Shown: in pieces, positions 10,001-18,506 of the stretch | How the letters are laid out: each line of letters begins with the position of its first letter | Position numbering within the stretch: the stretch's first letter is position 1 | From: an uncultured Eubacteriales bacterium | Lineage (GTDB): Bacteria > Bacillota > Clostridia > Christensenellales > QALW01 | Length of the DNA stretch: 56,805 nt | Assembly (NCBI GenBank): GCA_900547955.1 | Contig: URIR01000008.1 | Location: forward strand, 1-56,805 | Direction of reading: 5' to 3' | Translations under genes and position numbers: made by a program | The notes under the pieces: model-generated | Told to the model about the DNA's origin: nothing | What the model saw: only the letters and a program-made list of their open reading frames with translations | The model's database searches: none

Positions 10001-10431
10001 TAAACGGGGACGTATCGGTTTTGGGCATATCGGCCCAATTGGACGCTTTGGCCGAGCGGGGAATATTTTTGCCTGAAGAGAGGAGGTTTATAAAGCCTGA
10101 AAAGCTGGAGGCGTTTTTTTCTGCGCCTGTAGGAAGAAGGCTTTTGGCGGCGGATAGGGTTTACAGGGAGGAGCCTTTCTGCATATGGGTGGAGCAGGAG
10201 GGCGAGCGGGTGCTTGTGCAGGGAGTAATAGACTGCTATTTTATAGAACGGGGCCGCGCCGTGCTTATAGACTATAAGACGGACAGCGCTGGGGGAGATT
10301 CGGAAAAGGCGGCGCAGAAGCATAGGCCCCAGCTTGAAATGTATGCGCTTGCCCTTAAGGAAATCAGGGGTATGGAAACCGAGGGCTGGCTGTATATGTT
10401 TTCAGACTGCTCCTTTCACCGGCTGGTATAA
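6982..10431 (+). CDS. addA: AddA, helicase/nuclease subunit A of AddAB
   Basis: UvrD/Rep-family helicase with a C-terminal RecB-like nuclease, partner of AddB. Walker A AAAGSGKTT lies near residue 22; the Walker B-like YIFVDEYQDNN is near 370, with helicase motifs GDVKQSIYRFRNADP and MTIHKSKGLEFP following. The nuclease motif VLIDYKTD is near 1105. I place the start at MQWTQMQQR (6982), 9 bases after AGGAGG; an ATG at 6946 would add 12 basic residues. The gene begins inside addB by 35 bases. The length of 1149 aa is normal for AddA. Confidence 0.95.
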   Translation: MQWTQMQQRAIDLRGRSLLVSAAAGSGKTTVMVERILSLALEGVPLDRMLIVTFTRAAASSMREKLTKELERRMQAQPHNQVLRRQSEALRRADISTYSSFLVSVLRQYYYLLNIPPDFKILDQAKLARLEEDALETVLEQADDIPHLEELYGLLVKGGKDKSLCDAIRLIYGHISIFPYPFKRLEEMLEDYSSDGAIWKNAQRRRMQDELVCLKEDAEELCLLAGEVGGKNNCREVGEYNLALIEGLLAAQSFEEMAALKPQRYISLRIKDGFADAFRPRHEIIKGALQGILTEAREYAELLQYDDLPYLRGCMEALFELVRRFSDVLFQLKLEENSLYFSDIDRLSAQLLDNEQAAVELRNRYDYIFVDEYQDNNKLQEHILSRLSKGDNIFYVGDVKQSIYRFRNADPSIFVRRERAFNAGEGENIYLNNNFRSCGGILDFVNFIFGRIMKRETLGLEYDDNAALHPLEDSWQVLMGTEACACSLEGCLKPAPPAEIMLLEYDREALPEQLSEYKKQKLEALAVARRIKELIEEPIYDPALKCCRMPKLRDIVILARSANELSGAYQEVFKNEGIPLYTEPQAGLLSSHEAGVIISLLWLIAGRGEDEALLAVLLSPIGGFNEDELAQVRVKVRLGSFSQAAESFMALPESGELGQRLREFYLRLENWSFLSYSLPLEQFLWRIYEETGYFYYVSALPMGQVRAENLRQLARRAGAYMLSEGESLAGFLNYLEFGRKLGGDIEEGATLGEKDDVVRLMTIHKSKGLEFPICLLVNCGQPFNKNEARQNIQLDSELGIGVKFRRLDKATGIYEVRQSIARAAIAGKLTEEARAEEARLMYVGMTRAVSRLIISGTITSKSAFMDGKYALSHANSFLDFIMPALLRHPDSEILRARFGGFKEEAGRGRITVKLLDMDYLREEPFDSAANLAQKAIKEAEDRDISYLDKRFSRRYALEGATRLRSKLAVTELSGEREKILRRPSFLKDISAARIGNLYHAAMERLDINGDVSVLGISAQLDALAERGIFLPEERRFIKPEKLEAFFSAPVGRRLLAADRVYREEPFCIWVEQEGERVLVQGVIDCYFIERGRAVLIDYKTDSAGGDSEKAAQKHRPQLEMYALALKEIRGMETEGWLYMFSDCSFHRLV

Positions 10432-10499
10432 AAGGAGCGGGGACTGCTCTAGCGGACGTTTAGGTTTAATCTGCCGTTTCTGTTTTTATAGCGGAGAAT

Positions 10500-10997
10500 T
10501 TATACAAAGGCGCTGGAAAACAGCAGAAAAACCAGGCCGGAGGAGGCGTTGCCCAAAAAGACCGCCCAGAATAAATCGGACAGCCTCATTTTCAGCATTG
10601 TGCCTATTGCCGCGCCTGTAAAGGCGCCCATGCCGGGCAGGGGCAGGGCGACAAGCAAAAATACCGACCATAGGCATAAGAGCCGTCGTTTAAAGCCGCC
10701 GCTGTCCGCCAGCTTATGTTCTAATTTATGGCGGTGCGGAGCAATCCTGCTTTTAAAGCGGGCTATGAAATTTTTTGAGACCTTTCTTTTTTTCAGCCAG
10801 CTATAGCAGGGCTTGAGCAGAGCTATGAGCGCGTAGGAGCTGAGGGCGCAGCCTAGCAGCCCGGCAACGCCTATGGAGAGGAGAGACATTTTTAGATACA
10901 GGCCGTATAAAACCGCGCCCTTAAATTCTATTACGGGCAGGGCGGCCAGCGCGGCTATGGTAAGCTCGTTTAAGAAGGTAAGTAGAAATTCGGTCAT
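10500..10997 (-). CDS. small multidrug-export family membrane protein (COG2426-like)
   Basis: The 165-aa protein has about four hydrophobic segments and the hallmark motifs of the small multidrug export protein family (COG2426/PF06695): LPVIEFKGAVLYG near residue 20, PLPGMGAFTGAAIG near 120, and a GNASSG motif near 150. The family name is historic and substrates are largely unproven. It is convergent with addA and divergent from the TtcA-like gene; 66 bases separate it from the start region of the latter. Confidence 0.8.
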   Translation of the reverse strand: MTEFLLTFLNELTIAALAALPVIEFKGAVLYGLYLKMSLLSIGVAGLLGCALSSYALIALLKPCYSWLKKRKVSKNFIARFKSRIAPHRHKLEHKLADSGGFKRRLLCLWSVFLLVALPLPGMGAFTGAAIGTMLKMRLSDLFWAVFLGNASSGLVFLLFSSAFV

Positions 10998-11075
10998 ATG
11001 TATGCTTCCTTTACCGGGACAATCTCGTATATATAAATTTATTCACTTGTCCTGCAAAAAAGAATGGAGAAGATT

Positions 11076-11831
11076 ATGCAGTTAAAAAAAGAGATTAAAA
11101 TAATGCTGGGCTGCTTAAGACGTGCGGACCAGGATTTTAAGCTTATTGAGGAGGGGGACAGAATAGCGGTAGGCATATCGGGCGGCAAGGATAGTCTGGC
11201 GCTTTTATATGCGCTTACGCTTTACCGCAGATTTTCCAAAAAGGCTTTTGAACTGCAAGGGATAACTATATCCATGGGCATGCAGCCCTTTGATTTAAGC
11301 GGCGTCAGGGCGTTCTGCTCCAGTTTGGACATAGGATATACCGTAGTAGAAACGCAGATAGGACGGATAATTTTTAACGAGAGGCAGGAAAAAAATCCAT
11401 GCGCTTTATGCGCCAATATGCGGCGGGGAGCGCTTAATAATGCCGCGCTTAAGGCTGGCTGCAATAAAACTGCGCTGGGACATCACAGCGGGGACGTAGT
11501 GGGAACCTTTTTAATGAGCCTGCTATATGAGAGCCGGCTTAATACCTTTTCTCCCAAGACTTATTTAAGCCGGAGCGGTCTGACGGTTATCAGGCCGCTG
11601 GTTTATGCTCAGGAGGCCAATTTAAGGCATGTGGCTCAGGGGCTTGAGCTGCCGGTGGTTATTTCCCCCTGCCCTGCGTGCGGAGATACTAAGCGCGCGC
11701 AGATGGAGGAATTGCTTCGGACGCTTAATCAGTATGCGCCCCGAGCCAGGGACAGGATAATGCAGGCCATATCCAATACCGGCCAGTATGGATTATGGAA
11801 TAATATAGACGGAGGACAGGCTGATAAATGA
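11076..11831 (+). CDS. TtcA-like PP-loop ATPase (tRNA thiolation family)
   Basis: An N-type ATP pyrophosphatase of the TtcA/TilS superfamily, most like TtcA, which puts sulphur on C32 of tRNA. The PP-loop ISGGKDSLALL is near residue 35. A CALC pair near 110 and CPAC near 203 are placed like the cysteines that hold the TtcA iron-sulphur cluster. Length is 251 aa from MQLKKE, which has GGAGAAG ahead of it; an ATG 12 bases earlier is less well placed. It overlaps the next gene by ATGA. Related PP-loop proteins in Clostridia are not all proven tRNA enzymes, so the substrate is inferred. Confidence 0.8.
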   Translation: MQLKKEIKIMLGCLRRADQDFKLIEEGDRIAVGISGGKDSLALLYALTLYRRFSKKAFELQGITISMGMQPFDLSGVRAFCSSLDIGYTVVETQIGRIIFNERQEKNPCALCANMRRGALNNAALKAGCNKTALGHHSGDVVGTFLMSLLYESRLNTFSPKTYLSRSGLTVIRPLVYAQEANLRHVAQGLELPVVISPCPACGDTKRAQMEELLRTLNQYAPRARDRIMQAISNTGQYGLWNNIDGGQADK

Positions 11832-12565
11832 AAAGAATAATCTCTGGCGCCATATTGCTTTTATGCTTTATAGGGTTTGGAATTTCGGCCTGGGCTGCGG
11901 GAATAGTTAATCCGAGCTTTGTTTTCAGTAAAAACGGTCTTGCCGGCTGGACCTCGGGCGCGGCGCTTAAGGAAAAATATATAGCGGGAGTGCTGGACGA
12001 ATCCTGCGACGATGTTGGAATGTGCGCTACTCTTAAAAATCTTGAGGCAAATTACAGTTATCTTGTTCAGCGGATAACCGGCTTAAAACCGGGGGACTGC
12101 TACCTAATAACCGTTATGGCTAAAGTTAAGAGCGGCGTTTCAGGCTCGGGAGCCGGAATTAATGCGCGGGGAGTAAACGCGGACGGAGAATATGATGCGG
12201 AAAATTCGTCTGAGCGCCTGACCCAGCCGGGAGAGTGGCGGCAATTATCGTTATATGTGCTTTTGGATAAGGGCGCGTCTCAATTTGATTTATATCTTGA
12301 ACTGGGTTCGGCAGAGAATTATTCGGAGGGATATGCCTATTTTGACTGCGTTGAAATAACTAAGCTGGAGGAACTTCCTGAGGGAGCCGAGGCTGTTCTG
12401 ATAAAGGGGGAGGGGCTGAGCGCGGACGCCTATATATTAATTGGAGTAATTTTGTGTCTGGTTTTAGCGGGCTTTATTGCTTTTAGGAAGGGCCGCGTGC
12501 GCAGGAACGGATTGCAGAAGGACGCTCAGACTCAGGCGGAGGATAACCAGGCGGACGAGCTTTAA
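11828..12565 (+). CDS. secreted, C-terminally anchored carbohydrate-binding-like protein
   Basis: The 245-aa protein has a clear signal peptide (hydrophobic to about residue 23, cleavage after SAWAA) and a second membrane segment near residues 203-220 followed by an Arg/Lys-rich tail, so it should be a cell-surface protein anchored at its C-terminus. The exposed domain (VNPSFVFSKNGLAGWTSG, then YFDCVEI) has the look of a CBM4/9-type jelly-roll module, inferred from the NPSFEN...W opening and the closing phrase. It overlaps the upstream gene by four bases (ATGA). Ligand unknown. Confidence 0.65.
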   Translation: MKRIISGAILLLCFIGFGISAWAAGIVNPSFVFSKNGLAGWTSGAALKEKYIAGVLDESCDDVGMCATLKNLEANYSYLVQRITGLKPGDCYLITVMAKVKSGVSGSGAGINARGVNADGEYDAENSSERLTQPGEWRQLSLYVLLDKGASQFDLYLELGSAENYSEGYAYFDCVEITKLEELPEGAEAVLIKGEGLSADAYILIGVILCLVLAGFIAFRKGRVRRNGLQKDAQTQAEDNQADEL

Positions 12566-12718
12566 ACGCCGCGGCGCCGGCAGGACGGGCGGGATGCATA
12601 TTAGAGGGAATGGGCGTATAGGGGAGTCTGAAGAGGAATGAGCTTTTCAATAATAAGGGCGGATAGGATTAAGAAAAGGCTTTTGCCCATTCCGGCCGGC
12701 GGGAGCCGGCCTCCTTTT

Positions 12719-12760
12719 GCCTTAGGCTGAACGCTTTATTTATAGCGTTCAGCCTAAGGC
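12719..12760. terminator. 17-bp perfect hairpin, possible terminator
   Basis: GCCTTAGGCTGAACGCT pairs perfectly with its complement across an 8-base TTATTTAT loop. It is preceded by TTTT but has no T-run on the plus side, so it would terminate best on the minus strand or act as an mRNA 3' barrier after the gene ending at 12565. Confidence 0.45.
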
Positions 12761-12887
12761 GTGGGTGGGGGGTCCTGCCGTATAAAATACGGCTTTACGC
12801 CTGAAATGGCTGGATTTTCGGAAAACCGGGCAAATTGCGCGCGCTTTTGGCGGAATAAAATAATAGCTCGATTCAGCCCGATTCTGT

Positions 12888-12916
12888 TTGACACCAGGCT
12901 TTTAAAATGATAAAAT
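12888..12916 (+). promoter_or_regulatory. sigma-A promoter for the 2-oxoacid dehydrogenase operon
   Basis: Perfect TTGACA at 12888-12893, a 17-base spacer, then TAAAAT at 12911-12916. The leader would be about 100 bases. It contains GTTAG/CTAAC half-sites around 12935-12965 that could be an operator and a CCCC/GGGG hairpin (12991-13002) immediately before GGGAGG (13008-13013). Confidence 0.7.
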
Positions 12917-13024
12917 TATAAAAGATTATGTTTGTTAGATACATAAATTTGTTCAAAACTAACATTCATGCCTGACAGCAATTAAAAATTCCCCGCGAGG
13001 GGATTATGGGAGGTTATCTGTTTT

Positions 13025-14380
13025 ATGGCAACACCAGTAATTATGCCCCGTCAGGGACAGTCGGTGGAAAGCTGCATTATTACCAAATGGAATAAGCAGG
13101 TAGGGGATAAGGTGGCCGTTGGCGACCTTTTATTCACATATGAAACCGATAAAGCGACCTTTGACGAGGAATCGCAGGTAGAAGGCGTTCTGCTGGCTAT
13201 CCTGCATGAGGAAGGGGACGACGTTCCCTGCCTTGAGAATGTTTGCGTAATTGGGGCCGAGGGGGAGGATGTAAGCCAATTTGTTTCAGCCGCTTCCGCG
13301 CCTGAAGCGCCTGCGGCCCAGAGTGCTTCCGCGCCTGAAGCGCCTGCTTCGGCTCCTGCGGCTGCTTCTGCCGTTCCTGCGGCTGCTCAAGCTGCGGTTA
13401 CGGCGTCTGAAGGGGATATAAAAATTTCGCCCCGCGCCCGCGCTTACGCTGAGAAAACAGGAGTGGATTACCGCTATGCCGTGCCGTCCGGCGCAGAAGG
13501 CCGCATAATCGAAAGAGATATAGTAGCTTTGCGCGAGCAGGGCGTAATGGTTACGCCTGCCGCTTCTGGCGAATATCTTGCAGGCGGCAGCCGCATTGAG
13601 GGTACGGGCATAGGAGGCCGCGTTTCCGTAGAGGACCTTTCGGCGTCTGCAAATGCGGCTCAGTCTGCGCCTGCTGTTCAGGCTCCTGAATATGAGGATG
13701 TAAAATTAACTAATATCCGCAAGGTTATTGCCCGCAGCATGACCGCTTCCTTAACGGGTATGGCCCAGCTTACGCTGAACACCTCTTTTGATGCTACAGA
13801 GCTTATGGCTTACCGCAAAAAGATTAAGGAAAACGGAGAGAAGCTCGGTTTGGCCAATATTACCCTTAACGATATGGTGCTTTATGCGGTTTCCCGCACG
13901 CTGCCTAACCATAAGGATTTAAATGCTCATCTGCTTGAGGATAAGATGCGTTATTTCACAAACGTTCATTTGGGTATGGCGGTAGATACTGAGAGGGGTT
14001 TAATGGTGCCTACCATTTTCAATGCCAATAAGCTTTCGCTGAATGAAATTGCTTTGGAGGCCAAGAAGAGCGCTTCTGACTGCCAGAAAGGCTCAATCAA
14101 TCCCGATAAGCTTTCAGGCGCCAGTTTCACAGTTTCCAATCTGGGTTCTTTGGGTATAGAAAGCTTTACTCCTGTTATCAATCCTCCTCAGACGGGTATT
14201 CTGGGCGTGGACAATATCGTAACCCGCGTTAAGGAAGTAAATGGGCAGATTAAGACTTATCCGGCCATGGGTCTGTCTTTGACCTTTGACCACCGCGCGC
14301 TGGACGGCGCTCCCGCTGCTAAATTCTTAAAGGAGCTGGCTGCTAATTTGGAGGATTTCTCCGCGCTGCTGGCTAAATAA
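13025..14380 (+). CDS. E2 component, dihydrolipoamide acyltransferase
   Basis: Core E2 of a pyruvate or acetoin-type 2-oxoacid dehydrogenase complex, which accepts the acyl group on lipoate and passes it to CoA. One lipoyl domain comes first with the lipoylated lysine in YETDKATF (K43). A mobile Ala/Pro linker follows (residues about 90-130) with a direct repeat of SASAPEAPA. Next is an E1/E3-binding domain (ISPRARAYAEKTG...GRIIERDI, about 137-170), then a second half-copy ending GTGIGGRVSVEDL. The catalytic domain ends with DHRALDG (His near 423). It leads the operon; the order E2-E3-E1 is unlike the usual E1-E2-E3. The acyl substrate cannot be read from sequence. Confidence 0.9.
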   Translation: MATPVIMPRQGQSVESCIITKWNKQVGDKVAVGDLLFTYETDKATFDEESQVEGVLLAILHEEGDDVPCLENVCVIGAEGEDVSQFVSAASAPEAPAAQSASAPEAPASAPAAASAVPAAAQAAVTASEGDIKISPRARAYAEKTGVDYRYAVPSGAEGRIIERDIVALREQGVMVTPAASGEYLAGGSRIEGTGIGGRVSVEDLSASANAAQSAPAVQAPEYEDVKLTNIRKVIARSMTASLTGMAQLTLNTSFDATELMAYRKKIKENGEKLGLANITLNDMVLYAVSRTLPNHKDLNAHLLEDKMRYFTNVHLGMAVDTERGLMVPTIFNANKLSLNEIALEAKKSASDCQKGSINPDKLSGASFTVSNLGSLGIESFTPVINPPQTGILGVDNIVTRVKEVNGQIKTYPAMGLSLTFDHRALDGAPAAKFLKELAANLEDFSALLAK

Positions 14381-14394
14381 TGGAGGCGAAAAAC

Positions 14395-15765
14395 ATGGTA
14401 TATGATTTGATTATCATAGGCGGCGGCCCGGCTGGGTATCTTGCGGCAGAGCGCGCCGGAGAAGCTGGGCTTAATACTCTGCTTGTTGAAAAGCGCTTTA
14501 TAGGCGGCGTTTGCCTGAACGAAGGATGCATTCCCTCCAAGGCGCTGCTGTATTCAGCCAAGCTCTATGACGGGGCCAGCCACGGCGAAAAATACGGTAT
14601 AACCGTAGAAAATATAAAATTGGACCATCAGGCGGTTATAGCCCGCAAGCGCAAGGTTATAGATACCTTGGTAGGCGGTATTAAGATGAAGCTTAAAAAG
14701 CTTAAGGTGACCGTAGTAGAAGGAGAAGGGCATATAGAAAAGCGCAATGCAGAAGGCTTCTGCGTAAGCGTAAATGGCACGGAGTATACCGGTTCGCGCC
14801 TATTGATAGCTACCGGTTCGGAAGCGGCTGTGCCCCCCATTCCCGGCCTTAAGGAAGGGCTTGCCTCAGGCTTTGTGCTTACTAACCGCGAGATACTGGA
14901 GCTTCAGGAAATTCCTGAGCGCTTGGTAGTTATCGGCGGCGGAGTAATAGGCCTGGAAATGGCCAGCTATTTTAATACTGCTGGAAGCAAGGTAACGGTT
15001 GTGGAAATGCTTAATAAGATAGCAGGGCCTACCGATGCGGAGATTTCTAAGATTCTTCAGAAGAATTATGAGAAAAAGGGAGTTACCTTTAAGCTGGGCG
15101 CCCGTGTAACCGAGGTTACTGCTAAAGGTGTTGTGTATGAGCTTAACGGCAATAAGGAGACGGTAGAAGCGGATAAGGTGCTGCTTTCCATAGGCCGCCG
15201 TCCTTCTACTAACGGTTTGGGCCTTGAAAATATAGGAGTCAACACCGAACGTGGCGCAATTAAAACCGACGAGCAGGGCAGAACCAATGTGGCGGGCGTT
15301 TATGCCGCAGGAGATGTAAACGGTTCTCATATGCTGGCTCATGTGGCTTACCGGGAGAGCGAGGTTGCGATAAACACTATCCTGGGCAAGAAAGACCATA
15401 TGCGCTATAACGCCGTGCCTTCGGTTATATATACCAATCCTGAGGTGGCCTGCGTGGGAGAAACTGAGGAAAGCGCTAAAGCTAAGGGCATGGACGTTGC
15501 CTGCGTTAATCTCACTATGAAATATTCGGGCCGCTATGTGGCTGAGAATGAGGGCGGAGACGGTATCTGTAAGCTTATAATAGATAAAAAGCGCAATCGT
15601 CTTGTGGGCGTACATATGATAGGAAATTATTCGTCTGAGATTATCGTAAGCGCCGTTACCATGATAGAGACGGAGATGCGCATAGAGGACATTAAAGAAA
15701 TTATATTCCCGCATCCGACAGTATGCGAAATTATCCGCGAGGGAATATTCGAATATCACGGCTAA
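14395..15765 (+). CDS. lpdA: E3 component, dihydrolipoamide dehydrogenase
   Basis: FAD enzyme that reoxidises dihydrolipoamide with NAD+. The FAD-binding IIIGGGPAGYLAAE is at the N-terminus, the redox disulphide is in GGVCLNEGCIPSK (near residue 40), the NAD-binding VVIGGGVIGLEMASYF is near 182, a second FAD contact TNVAGVYAAGDVNG is near 305 and the C-terminal HPTVCE holds the catalytic His-Glu pair. I prefer the start at 14395 (MVYDLIIIG), eight bases after GGAGG, over the ATG at 14380 that overlaps the E2 stop. There is no N-terminal lipoyl domain, unlike some clostridial E3 proteins. The length of 456 aa is normal. Confidence 0.93.
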   Translation: MVYDLIIIGGGPAGYLAAERAGEAGLNTLLVEKRFIGGVCLNEGCIPSKALLYSAKLYDGASHGEKYGITVENIKLDHQAVIARKRKVIDTLVGGIKMKLKKLKVTVVEGEGHIEKRNAEGFCVSVNGTEYTGSRLLIATGSEAAVPPIPGLKEGLASGFVLTNREILELQEIPERLVVIGGGVIGLEMASYFNTAGSKVTVVEMLNKIAGPTDAEISKILQKNYEKKGVTFKLGARVTEVTAKGVVYELNGNKETVEADKVLLSIGRRPSTNGLGLENIGVNTERGAIKTDEQGRTNVAGVYAAGDVNGSHMLAHVAYRESEVAINTILGKKDHMRYNAVPSVIYTNPEVACVGETEESAKAKGMDVACVNLTMKYSGRYVAENEGGDGICKLIIDKKRNRLVGVHMIGNYSSEIIVSAVTMIETEMRIEDIKEIIFPHPTVCEIIREGIFEYHG

Positions 15766-15786
15766 AATTTTAAGGAGGTTTTACTT

Positions 15787-18258
15787 ATGCCTAAATCACA
15801 ATATTTGGATCCAAGTGAAAAACGCAAGGCGGGTTTTATTAAATTTCACGATATACCCGTCAATCAGTACTCAAAATCCATAGAGGATGAAAAAGCCAAT
15901 TTTTCCAATGAGGATTTTATCCGCATTTTCAGGGATATGGCTATTATCCGTGAGTTTGAGACTATGCTCAATTTGATTAAGACCACCAGCGAATATAACG
16001 GTATTCCATACAGCCATCCCGGCCCGGCGCACCTTTCCATAGGGCAGGAGGCTTCGGCTGTAGGCCAAGCGTATATCCTTACTAAGGACGATTATACCTT
16101 CGGCTCTCACCGCGGCCACGGCGAAGTTATAGCCAAGGCGCTTTCCTGCATTGAAAAGCTCAGCGACCAGGAGCTGCTGGATATAATGAAGGAGACTCGC
16201 GGCGGTTCTACCTTAAAGGTGGTGGAGAGCAACGGCAAATATGCCAGCGTTAAGGATATGGCCCGCGCGTTTGTGCTTTACGGCTTCCTGGCCGAGATGT
16301 TCGCGCGTGAAACCGGCTTCTCCAGAGGCCTGGGCGGCTCCATGCACGCGTTCTTCATTCCTTTCGGAATTTATCCCAATAACGCTATAGTAGGCGGCAG
16401 CGCCGATATAGCTATGGGCGCGGCCCTTTATAAGAGGGTGAATTGCAAGGACGGTATGGTAATAGCCAATATAGGCGACGCTTCATTAGGCTGCGGCCCC
16501 GTTTGGGAAGCTATCAATATGGCGGCTATGGACCAGTATACTCAGCTTTGGGACGAAGCGCATAAAGGCGGCTTGCCCATTATCTTCAATTTCTTTAATA
16601 ACCAGTACGGTATGGGTGGTCAGACCTGCGGCGAGACTATGGCCTATAATATTCTTGCCCGCTTTGGAGCAGGAGTTAATGAGGACCAGATGCATTCTGA
16701 GCGCGTTGACGGCTTTAATCCTTTGGCAGTTATCGACGCCTATAAGCGCAAGAAGGCCATTATAGAGGAGCGCCGTGGTCCGGTGCTGCTGGACGTGCTT
16801 ACTTACCGCTTCTCCGGCCATTCTCCTTCGGACGCTTCCAGCTACCGTACAAAGGAAGAGCTGGCAGCATGGCAGGCGGTGGATCCGCTTATTACCTACC
16901 GCGCCGAGCTGGTTAAGGCAGGCATAGCTGATGATTCTGTCTTTGAGGCCATTTTGGAGACTGTTAAGAAGGAAATGACCGATGTGGTTAAGCTGGCGGT
17001 AGATCCTCAGATTTCTCCATATATGGATTTGGTAGCTCAGCCCAACGCTATTGCGGATATCATGTTCTCAAACGGACATGTAGAATCTATGGATACTACT
17101 CGCAAGCCAGACGTGCTTATTCCTTATGAAGAGAACCCGCGCGTGCAGAAGATAGCTAAAAAAGAGCGGTTTGGCTTCAAGGACGGCAAGCCTGTTTCCA
17201 AGAACAAGGTTTATCAGTACCGCGACGGAATATTTGAGGCTCTGATTAATAAATTCTATGAGGATCCAACTCTTATTGCTTACGGTGAAGAAAACCGCGA
17301 TTGGGGCGGTGCGTTTGCCGTGTACGGCGGTCTGACTGAATCTCTGCCCTATCATCGTTTGTTTAATAGCCCGATTTCTGAGGCGGCTATCGTTGGCTCG
17401 GCAGTAGGCTATGGCCTTTGCGGCGGACGCTCGGTAGTAGAATTGATGTACTGCGACTTCCTTGGCCGCGCAGGGGACGAAGTGTTCAACCAGATGGCTA
17501 AATGGCAGGCTATGACTGCGGGAGAATTGAAGGTTCCCATGATTCTCCGCGTCAGCGTAGGCTCCAAATACGGCGCGCAGCACAGTCAGGACTGGTCGGC
17601 GCTTATAGCCCACATTCCCGGCCTGAAGGCATGCTTCCCTGCGACTCCTTACGACGCCAAGGGCTTAATGACTACTGCGCTTAACGGTACCGACCCTGTG
17701 GTGTTCTTTGAGAGCCAGCGGATATACGATTATTCAGAACAGTTCCATGAAGGCGGCGTGCCTGCCGAGAGCTATGAAATTCCTTTCGGTGAGCCGGATA
17801 TCAAGCGCGCTGGAAGCGACGTAACCATACTGACCATAGGTGCCGTGCTTTATCGAGCTATGGACGCTGCTAAGGAGCTTCAGGAGAAATATAATATTTC
17901 TGCCGAAGTAATAGACGCGCGCAGCCTGGTGCCCTTTAATTATGAATTGGTGCTTGAGTCTGTTAAGAAAACGGGTAAATTGGTAATTGTGGGCGATGCT
18001 TGCGAAAGGGCTTCCATAATGAAGGAAATGGCAGCTAACGTTACTAATATGGCCTTTGATTATCTGGACGCTCCTGTTGTGGTTGTAGGCGCTAGAAACT
18101 GGATTACTCCCGCCTACGAGCTGGATAATTTCTTCTTCCCGCAGCCGTCCTGGATTATCGACGCTATCCATGAGAAGATTATGCCTATACCTGGTTATGT
18201 GGCTAAGGCTAATTACACTACTCAGGCGCTTTTGGATAACAATAAAAAGGGCGTATGA
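15787..18258 (+). CDS. fused E1 alpha-beta 2-oxoacid dehydrogenase
   Basis: Thiamine-diphosphate decarboxylase of the complex, made as one 823-aa chain. Residues about 40-400 are E1 alpha: SHRGHGEVIAK, GLGGSMHAF and the TPP motif GDASLGCGPVWEAIN followed by NFFNNQ. Residues about 470-800 are E1 beta: AYGEENRDWGG, NSPISEAAIVGSAVGYGLCGG, VIDARSLVPFNYE. Separate alpha and beta genes are the rule in Bacillus-type complexes; fused chains occur in some anaerobes. An AAGGAGG site lies 8 bases before the ATG and it follows E3 by 21 bases. Arg codons here are mostly CGC, unlike the AGG-rich neighbours, consistent with high expression. Confidence 0.9.
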   Translation: MPKSQYLDPSEKRKAGFIKFHDIPVNQYSKSIEDEKANFSNEDFIRIFRDMAIIREFETMLNLIKTTSEYNGIPYSHPGPAHLSIGQEASAVGQAYILTKDDYTFGSHRGHGEVIAKALSCIEKLSDQELLDIMKETRGGSTLKVVESNGKYASVKDMARAFVLYGFLAEMFARETGFSRGLGGSMHAFFIPFGIYPNNAIVGGSADIAMGAALYKRVNCKDGMVIANIGDASLGCGPVWEAINMAAMDQYTQLWDEAHKGGLPIIFNFFNNQYGMGGQTCGETMAYNILARFGAGVNEDQMHSERVDGFNPLAVIDAYKRKKAIIEERRGPVLLDVLTYRFSGHSPSDASSYRTKEELAAWQAVDPLITYRAELVKAGIADDSVFEAILETVKKEMTDVVKLAVDPQISPYMDLVAQPNAIADIMFSNGHVESMDTTRKPDVLIPYEENPRVQKIAKKERFGFKDGKPVSKNKVYQYRDGIFEALINKFYEDPTLIAYGEENRDWGGAFAVYGGLTESLPYHRLFNSPISEAAIVGSAVGYGLCGGRSVVELMYCDFLGRAGDEVFNQMAKWQAMTAGELKVPMILRVSVGSKYGAQHSQDWSALIAHIPGLKACFPATPYDAKGLMTTALNGTDPVVFFESQRIYDYSEQFHEGGVPAESYEIPFGEPDIKRAGSDVTILTIGAVLYRAMDAAKELQEKYNISAEVIDARSLVPFNYELVLESVKKTGKLVIVGDACERASIMKEMAANVTNMAFDYLDAPVVVVGARNWITPAYELDNFFFPQPSWIIDAIHEKIMPIPGYVAKANYTTQALLDNNKKGV

Positions 18259-18302
18259 GCAGCCACTATGCGCTGAAAAGATAGAAAAACACGATTTTAA
18301 GG

Positions 18303-18333
18303 AGCAGCCGTCTCAGGCTGCTTCTTTGTTTTA
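18303..18333 (+). terminator. rho-independent terminator of the E2-E3-E1 operon
   Basis: AGCAGCC (18303-18309) pairs with GGCTGCT (18316-18322) and is followed by a T-rich tract. It lies 45 bases after the E1 stop. Confidence 0.7.
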
Positions 18334-18421
18334 TTTGCAGTTGAGGCCGTCAGGCTGCGCTTTGCGTTTATCCAAGCGAGCGCTTTTATAAACTGAAGGT
18401 ATTTTCATGTAAATAAATTGC

Positions 18422-18450
18422 TTGACTTGATGCAGGATGTATAGTATATT
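18422..18450 (+). promoter_or_regulatory. sigma-A promoter for the lyxose isomerase-like gene
   Basis: TTGACT at 18422-18427, 17-base spacer, TATATT at 18445-18450. The transcript would start near 18457, about 50 bases before the ATG at 18507. Confidence 0.65.
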
Positions 18451-18506
18451 ATTTTTACCAATAAAATATTTTTAGACAGCAGTATTAAAAATAGGAGGAT
18501 TGTAAT

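Larger units (their letters stand above)
12566..13024. other. 459-base gap upstream of the 2-oxoacid dehydrogenase operon
   Basis: No gene is credible here. The gap holds GC-rich sequence at 12570-12590 with the same CCGCGGCG core found in the cloverleaf elements, a GGCCGGC hairpin near 12694, the long hairpin at 12719-12760, a promoter at 12888-12916, and a CCCC-GCGA-GGGG hairpin at 12991-13002 just before the ribosome site. Confidence 0.6.

Noticed and set aside
14866..15759. 297-codon minus-strand ORF opposite the E3 gene
   Set aside because: Shadow of the E3 coding frame; no ribosome site and no recognisable domain.
18170..18391. 73-codon ORF overlapping the end of the E1 gene
   Set aside because: It lies mostly over E1 in another frame and through its terminator.
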